Assembly (NCBI GenBank): GCA_964393335.1
Contig: CAYMTN010000195.1
Coordinates: forward strand, 1-10,236
Length of the DNA: 10,236 nt
Source: CAYMTN01 sp964393335
GTDB lineage: Bacteria; Chloroflexota; Anaerolineae; Aggregatilineales; Aggregatilineaceae
Reading direction: 5' to 3'
Below, in pieces: positions 6,245 through 10,236 of this stretch. Each line of letters opens with the position of its first letter. Position 1 is the stretch's first letter. The notes under the pieces were generated by a model that saw nothing but the letters and a program-made list of their open reading frames with translations, was not told the origin of the DNA and did not search any database. A program made the position numbers and the translations under genes.

Positions 6245-7267
6245 ATGAGTGATAAGGACCGTGCAAAGGCGCTGGAATCGGCGCTGACCGATCTCACCAA
6301 ACGGTTTGGCGATGGCGCGGTTATGCGCCTGGGCGATGCGGTCCATCTGCACGTCGATGCGATCTCGACCGGGTCGCTGGCGGTGGATATTGCGTTGGGG
6401 GTCGGCGGCATCCCGCGCGGACGCGTGACCGAAATTTACGGGCCGGAAAGCTCCGGCAAGACGACGATGTGCCTGCATACCATTGCCGAGGCGCAAAAAC
6501 GCGGCGGCATCTGCGCGTTCATCGACATGGAACACGCGCTCGACCCGATCTATGCCGCCCGCATCGGCGTTGACGTGAATAACCTTTACGTGTCGCAGCC
6601 GGATATGGCCGAGCAGGCGCTGGAGATCGCGGAGGCGCTGGTCCGCAGCGGGGCGCTGGACGTGATCGTGCTGGACAGCGTCGCCGCGCTGGTGCCGCGT
6701 GCCGAGTTGGAAGGTGAAATGGGCGATGCGCACGTCGGGCTGCAAGCGCGTTTGATGTCGCAGGCGCTGCGCAAACTCTCCGGCGCGATCAAACAGTCGA
6801 ATACGTGCATGATCTTCACCAACCAGCTTCGTGAAAAGATCGGCGTGATGTTCGGCAATCCTGAGACGACATCCGGCGGGCGGGCGCTCAGGTTTTATGC
6901 CAGCGTGCGCCTGGACATCCGGCGCATCCAGGCGATCAAAGCCGGGGGCGACGTCGTCGGCAACCGCACCCGCGTGCGCGTGACCAAAAACAAGGTGGCG
7001 CCGCCCTTCCGCGAGGCGGAATTCGACATCATGTATAACGAAGGTGTCAGCAAGGTGGGTGACGTGCTCGACATCGGCACCGACCTGGACGTGATCGAAA
7101 AACGCGGCGCATTCTACCGCTACCAGGATGATCTGATCGGGCAAGGACGCGAAAACGCCAAGCAGTTTCTGCGCGAGAATCCGGTCATCGCGGCAGCGAT
7201 CGAAGCCATCATCCGCGAGGAATACGGTCTGCCCGTGCTGAATGATCCACCGCTCGCGCAAGAATAA
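6245..7267 (+). CDS. recA: Recombinase RecA
   Basis: The 340-aa protein is a full-length RecA without intein or truncation. It binds single-stranded DNA as an ATP-dependent filament, drives strand exchange and activates LexA self-cleavage. Visible marks are KRFGDGAVMRLGD (19-31), Walker A GPESSGKT (66-73), FIDMEHALDP (92-101) with catalytic Glu96, Walker B VIVLDS (140-145), loop L1 around EGEMGDAHVG, FTNQLREKIGVMFGNPETT (191-209, with loop L2), FYASVRLDIRR and RTRVRVTKNKVAPPF. It has Met95 where many RecA proteins have Ala. The C-terminal tail is short and ends PPLAQE. GAGGG (6231-6235) lies nine bases before the ATG. The VOC-like gene starts 18 bases after the stop, so the two are probably co-transcribed. 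It is divergent from the foldase operon. Confidence 0.98.
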   Translation: MSDKDRAKALESALTDLTKRFGDGAVMRLGDAVHLHVDAISTGSLAVDIALGVGGIPRGRVTEIYGPESSGKTTMCLHTIAEAQKRGGICAFIDMEHALDPIYAARIGVDVNNLYVSQPDMAEQALEIAEALVRSGALDVIVLDSVAALVPRAELEGEMGDAHVGLQARLMSQALRKLSGAIKQSNTCMIFTNQLREKIGVMFGNPETTSGGRALRFYASVRLDIRRIQAIKAGGDVVGNRTRVRVTKNKVAPPFREAEFDIMYNEGVSKVGDVLDIGTDLDVIEKRGAFYRYQDDLIGQGRENAKQFLRENPVIAAAIEAIIREEYGLPVLNDPPLAQE

Positions 7268-7285
7268 ACGTCCCAGGAGCGCGTT

Positions 7286-8071
7286 ATGCTCACGATCGAC
7301 AACATGTACGGGCACGGGTTTGATCGCGCGCAGGTTTCACGGCTGGAGGCGTTGGGCTTCAGCATACGCCCCCAGCTTACGACGTTTTTGGGTACGCAGC
7401 TTTGCCGCTTCGTCGATTTTCCGCACGGCCCCAGCCTGGAGCTGATCGAGGTCGAGGATGACCGCGCGTACCAGGATTTTGTCCCGGCTGGCATGGCTCC
7501 TTATTGCCCCGGCATTTCCCTGGAGCTACCCCGCGACTCGCCGGCTACGCTGGCCGATTATGAGATCGAGTTTCGCCAGCTTCACCCGTACGTCCTGCAC
7601 GTGAACTACGACGGCAGCGTGAATCCGCCGCAGCCGGGCTGGAATTACCTGAATTTTGCGATACCGGTCGTGCAGAATACGTTCATCTGGCTGACCGGGT
7701 ACGATGAGCCGCGTCCCGCCCCCATCCAGGGAAGCGTCCAGCCGAACGGCGTAGAAGGGGTGGCGGGCCTGGTCTTTGATTTGGGGGTCGAAAACCTCAA
7801 AGGGCTGCGTTATCTGCTCCACGAGCCGTTTGTAGATGGCACACTGCCAGCGAGCGGCGGCCTGACGGTGTGGTCCACACGCGCCCTTGACGATTTCCCG
7901 GCCCTGGCCGAAAAAACCTTTCCCCTGGTGGCGATCATCCTGAAAGCGAAAACCCTGGACTTTTTCGCTGACCGGGGCGATCACGTCCGGCGCGTAACGT
8001 TCAGGTCGCAGCCCGCGATTCTGATCGAAACCAACCGCCTGTCCTGGGACCTTGTGATCACGGCTGGCTAG
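7286..8071 (+). CDS. VOC/glyoxalase-like superfamily protein
   Basis: The 261-aa cytoplasmic protein looks like two beta-alpha-beta modules. The N-terminal half contains YGHGFDRAQVSRLEALGF (8-25), FPHGPSLELIEVED (45-58) and PAGMAPYCPGISLELP (67-82). The C-terminal half contains VEGVAGLVFDLGVENL (156-171) and VTFRSQPAILIETNRLSWDLVI (237-258). This pattern suits glyoxalase-like domains of the vicinal oxygen chelate superfamily, where His and Glu side chains bind a metal; His10, His47 and Glu52/Glu55 are candidate ligands. Substrate and reaction cannot be told. AGGAG (7275-7279) lies six bases before the ATG and fixes the start. It follows recA by 18 bases in what is probably one transcript. A functional tie to recombination is not evident. 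Confidence 0.6.
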   Translation: MLTIDNMYGHGFDRAQVSRLEALGFSIRPQLTTFLGTQLCRFVDFPHGPSLELIEVEDDRAYQDFVPAGMAPYCPGISLELPRDSPATLADYEIEFRQLHPYVLHVNYDGSVNPPQPGWNYLNFAIPVVQNTFIWLTGYDEPRPAPIQGSVQPNGVEGVAGLVFDLGVENLKGLRYLLHEPFVDGTLPASGGLTVWSTRALDDFPALAEKTFPLVAIILKAKTLDFFADRGDHVRRVTFRSQPAILIETNRLSWDLVITAG

Positions 8072-8162
8072 CGCGGGCTTGAAACACATCCTTTGATTAT
8101 TGGGCGCAGGTGAAGCTGCGGTGCGGGGTTTGATCCGAACAGCACCAGTGAAAGAGTGAAAG

Positions 8163-8570
8163 ATGCCAATACAGATCGAACAACTCCCAGGGGAATCTAT
8201 CATTACTGCCGTTGCCACCGAACCGTTTAATCCTGAACAAGATATGCCGGCCATGTTCGCTGAATTCATCCGGTTGCGCCTGGCTATTCAGGGCGGTGTG
8301 GCACTCATTGTCGACGTGAGCGACCCCGCCAACAGCCCGGACTCATTCAGCCGGATGGTGTTCGCGCTGGCAGAAGCAGCCCAGGGTATCCGGGCCGGCA
8401 GGGCAGCCGGAGTGAACGGTCCCCCGATCACAATTTTCGTGGGGTCCGGGCCAACCGCGGCGTTAGCCTCGCAAGCAATAGAACAAGAGCAGTATGGCGG
8501 TGTCAAAGGCCATCTCTGCACGTCGCACGACGAAGCGCTGTCGCTGGCACGGGAGAAACTGCCGGCCTGA
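8163..8570 (+). CDS. Small STAS/SpoIIAA-like hypothetical protein
   Basis: The 135-aa soluble protein has alternating predicted strands and helices: MPIQIEQLPGESIITAVAT, a helix around DMPAMFAEFIRLRLAI (27-42), strand VALIVDVSD (46-54), helix about 60-80, strand PPITIFVGSG (87-96), and a final HDEALSLAREKL (122-133). This order and the C-terminal helix resemble STAS or SpoIIAA-like domains, which often serve as protein-interaction switches. No conserved phosphorylatable serine could be assigned. There is no signal peptide and there are few charged clusters. The ATG is preceded by GTGAAAGAGTGAAAG, a weak ribosome site, and by a 91-base gap after the VOC gene with no clear promoter or terminator. 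Its base composition is less GC-rich than that of recA and the VOC gene. It converges with the WD40 gene. Gene is likely real; function unknown. Confidence 0.7.
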   Translation: MPIQIEQLPGESIITAVATEPFNPEQDMPAMFAEFIRLRLAIQGGVALIVDVSDPANSPDSFSRMVFALAEAAQGIRAGRAAGVNGPPITIFVGSGPTAALASQAIEQEQYGGVKGHLCTSHDEALSLAREKLPA

Positions 8571-8578
8571 CCGATTTA

Positions 8579-8659
8579 CCTCACCCCAAACCCCTCTCCA
8601 CATGCGGAGAGGGGCCTAATCGGCGACTTACATCCCCCCCGCCTGCTCTGTGGGTGAGG
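8579..8659. repeat. Palindromic intergenic element, copy 2 (likely bidirectional terminator)
   Basis: An outer stem CCTCACCC (8579-8586) pairs with GGGTGAGG (8652-8659). Inside it a perfect nine-base stem CCCCTCTCC (8591-8599) / GGAGAGGGG (8606-8614) closes on the loop ACATGC. The element fills almost the whole gap between two convergent stop codons (8570 and 8664), a fitting place for transcription to end from both sides. It shares its stem sequence and GGGTGAGG end with the element at 1-67. Confidence 0.75.
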
Positions 8660-8663
8660 GACT

Positions 8664-9704
8664 TTAGGGTTTGCCCATTATATCAACAACCCCTGGCACG
8701 TTATCCAATCCGCTATAGGCAAACTTGCTTCCATCAGGACTCCAGGCCGCCGCAGAGACTGTGCCGCCAGGAAGCTGCTCGGTACTGACAACGTTTCCAG
8801 TTTCTAAATCCCAGGTGCGAAGCGTGCCATCAGCCGCAATACTAGTAATCTGAGAACCATTCGGGTCAAATTGCACGGCACGAATAGCGGTTGTGGTCCA
8901 ACTTTGTTCCTGACTATCAGACCCTTCCAGGTTCATTAGATTCTGGCCATTTTCTACGTCCCAAACACGTACGATTCCTGCTGTGTTTCCGCCTGCCACG
9001 AGATTTCCATCTGGACTCCATGTGACTGCGTAGACTCCGCCAATAGCTCCATCAGAAGCTATTGATTCTTCTAAACGCAATACGGGATCAAAAGTTACAG
9101 GATCAGCAAGGATTATTTTTCCCACTGTGTTTGCCAAGGCTACCAATGTATGATCTGGCCGCCAGGCAATTTGAAAAACATCGCCGTCTTTATCTTCTTC
9201 GGAAACGAGTTGAAATGTCAGAGCATCCCAGAATTTTAGATTGGGATTAACGTCGAACCCGAAGGTGATGATTTGTGTGCCATCTAGACTCCAGCTTACG
9301 CCCAGGATACTCGTGCCAGAAATACCAGGCAGCGTAGCTAGAAGCTGACCACTATCTGTATCCCAAACTCGCGCTGTTATAATACAATCATGATTTATGT
9401 CGAAATCTCCACTGATCAGCTGGCTCCCATCCGGTTTCCAGGCGAGTGATGTAATTTCACACTCATGGCCTTGTAAGACATGGATAATTTGACCGGTAGT
9501 GGCATTCCAAACCCGTACGGTCCCATCCTGATGTCCCGTAGCGATTCGTCCGCCATCAGGACTCCATGCAATCGCTCGGACAGATGACAACGTTTGCGCG
9601 TGCAGCCCATCAACTGGGATCGTTGCGATCATAAGTGCCGTCATCACAAGAAACACGAAGATAATGAGAGGCAAGACGCGAAATGGTTTTGGCTTAGTCT
9701 TCAT
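8664..9704 (-). CDS. Secreted or membrane-anchored seven-bladed WD40 propeller protein
   Basis: The 346-aa protein starts MKTKPKPFRV, then has a hydrophobic segment (about 10-30) with a possible signal-peptidase site after LHA (residue 36). The rest consists of about seven WD40 units near 40-74, 81-119, 131-165, 174-205, 219-255, 270-305 and 313-345, with repeated WSPDG, DGTVRVW and ARVWDTDSG motifs. That is one complete propeller with no other domain, a likely protein-binding platform outside the cytoplasm. The start ATG at 9704 directly precedes the basic N-region of the signal; AAGAAG upstream is a weak ribosome site. The gene is visibly richer in A and T than the flanking genes (for example about 33% GC across 9061-9120), a sign of possible transfer. 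Its ligand is unknown. Confidence 0.9.
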   Translation of the reverse strand: MKTKPKPFRVLPLIIFVFLVMTALMIATIPVDGLHAQTLSSVRAIAWSPDGGRIATGHQDGTVRVWNATTGQIIHVLQGHECEITSLAWKPDGSQLISGDFDINHDCIITARVWDTDSGQLLATLPGISGTSILGVSWSLDGTQIITFGFDVNPNLKFWDALTFQLVSEEDKDGDVFQIAWRPDHTLVALANTVGKIILADPVTFDPVLRLEESIASDGAIGGVYAVTWSPDGNLVAGGNTAGIVRVWDVENGQNLMNLEGSDSQEQSWTTTAIRAVQFDPNGSQITSIAADGTLRTWDLETGNVVSTEQLPGGTVSAAAWSPDGSKFAYSGLDNVPGVVDIMGKP

Positions 9705-9732
9705 TAATATCTTCTTCTTTATATCCTGGCTT

Positions 9733-9761
9733 ACTATATCTAGTCACTAGAGACCTGTCCG
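9733..9761 (-). promoter_or_regulatory. Candidate promoter of the WD40 gene
   Basis: On the minus strand CGGACA (9761-9756; four of six matches to the -35 consensus) and TATAGT (9738-9733) are 17 bases apart. The start of transcription would lie some 20 bases before the ATG at 9704. Two inverted repeats overlap it (see the next entry), so control by a DNA-binding protein is possible. Confidence 0.35.
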
Positions 9762-9769
9762 GTACAGGT
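9739..9769. promoter_or_regulatory. Two inverted repeats over the WD40 promoter
   Basis: TCTAG-TCA-CTAGA (9739-9751) falls in the promoter spacer. ACCTGT-CCGGT-ACAGGT (9753-9769) overlaps the -35 box. Both are exact. They are candidate operator sites; either could be chance. Confidence 0.3.
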
Positions 9770-9855
9770 ACTCAGTAGCGTGTACTCTTTGAGTGAACCC
9801 TTCCGCCCCTTTTGGAACCATCTGTCAGACCGTTCTTAGTATCGGACAACGCTAT

Positions 9856-10236
9856 TTAGGAATGAGGACTGCACCCCGCGACCGGTAGGACCGTTTCGCC
9901 GTAGTTCACAAACTGGCCGGTTGCGTCCTGCTCATACAGCCCAAAACGGACCTGTGTTTTATCCGGCAGGCGTGGCAGCGTGAAGTCGTCGCGCGCGATC
10001 TCGCCCGGCGACCAGCGCGCGAAGGGATACAGGCCGTAAACCGGGTGGCGGCTGTCGGCGTTGACCGGGTTGGGGGCAGGCTCGTCGCCCGTCAAATGCA
10101 CGAAAATGCTCGGATCACGCTGCGGGCGGCTGTCCACTTCCCAGATCACGTGCAGGTAAATCGACTCCGCGCTGCATGTCAACCACGCCTCGCGCCGCGT
10201 GATCGCGCCCACGACCGGCACGCCCAGCGGCTCGTC
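9856..10236 (-). CDS. C-terminal part of a larger protein, beta-rich tail domain (runs off the window)
   Basis: The frame is open through the right edge: residues DEPLG precede VPVVGAIT, so the GTG at 10221 is inside the gene rather than its start. The visible 126 residues contain ESIYLHVIWEVDSRPQRDPSIFVHLTG, a segment with VYGLYPFARWSPGEIARDDFTLP, and QVRFGLYEQDATGQFVNYGETVLPV. This pattern (aromatic x W, FVHL, LYPxxxWxPGEIxRD, then RFGLYExxTG) is typical of a beta-sandwich tail at the end of large, mostly membrane-embedded glycosyltransferase-like or uncharacterised proteins in Chloroflexota. The rest of the gene lies beyond base 10236, so the full function cannot be judged. The stop TAA is at 9858-9856, followed by a 151-base gap before the WD40 start in the same direction. 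Confidence 0.75.
   Translation of the reverse strand, partial: DEPLGVPVVGAITRREAWLTCSAESIYLHVIWEVDSRPQRDPSIFVHLTGDEPAPNPVNADSRHPVYGLYPFARWSPGEIARDDFTLPRLPDKTQVRFGLYEQDATGQFVNYGETVLPVAGCSPHS

Noticed and set aside
6206..7315. A 369-residue open frame on the minus strand
   Set aside because: It lies opposite recA, which is certain by motif; high GC keeps the opposite strand free of stops.
9749..9836. Short minus-strand frames (24-33 codons) between the right-edge gene and the WD40 gene
   Set aside because: They have no ribosome site or recognisable sequence, and one has no start codon. They could be a decayed gene, but the evidence is too thin.

Overview
The window is high-GC DNA, most likely from a free-living member of the Chloroflexota (Anaerolineae-like). 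This is inferred from three things: Thr/Pro/Ala-rich stalk proteins built on T-P-T-A-T repeats, multi-pass GT-C-type membrane proteins with a soluble C-terminal tail, and palindromic intergenic elements of the CCCCTCTCC...GGAGAGGGG / GGGTGAGG kind. No mobile element, CRISPR array, tRNA or rRNA was seen. No stretch longer than 300 bases lacks a gene.

Layout. Bases 1-67 hold a palindromic repeat, cut by the left edge. A large GT-C-like membrane protein follows on the + strand (134-2014). Bases 2015-2207 hold a minus-strand terminator hairpin and a candidate small transcription unit. From 6003 back to 2208 runs a compact five-gene minus-strand unit. In transcription order it contains a parvulin-type foldase lipoprotein, an 83-aa membrane-anchored stalk protein, two larger paralogous stalk proteins with a shared two-cysteine C-terminal domain, and a KaiC/RAD55-like ATPase. 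A good sigma70-type promoter (TTGCCA-17-CATAAT) sits upstream of it. Divergent from this unit, recA (6245-7267) is followed after 18 bases by a VOC/glyoxalase-like gene (7286-8071). A small STAS-like gene (8163-8570, +) converges on a secreted seven-bladed WD40 protein (8664-9704, -), with a second palindromic element between them. The right edge (9856-10236, -) holds the C-terminus of a gene that continues outside the window.

How the genes may work together. The most interesting unit is the leftward operon. It encodes an exported prolyl isomerase, three related single-pass proteins with Thr/Pro stalks pointing out of the cell, and a cytoplasmic RecA-superfamily ATPase. The two larger stalk proteins carry a cysteine pair exactly 83 residues apart, which suggests a disulphide-closed surface domain that the foldase could help to mature. 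The function is unknown. The recA/VOC pair and the WD40/STAS pair show no clear link to this operon. The STAS-WD40 segment is visibly more AT-rich than its surroundings, so it may have a different origin.
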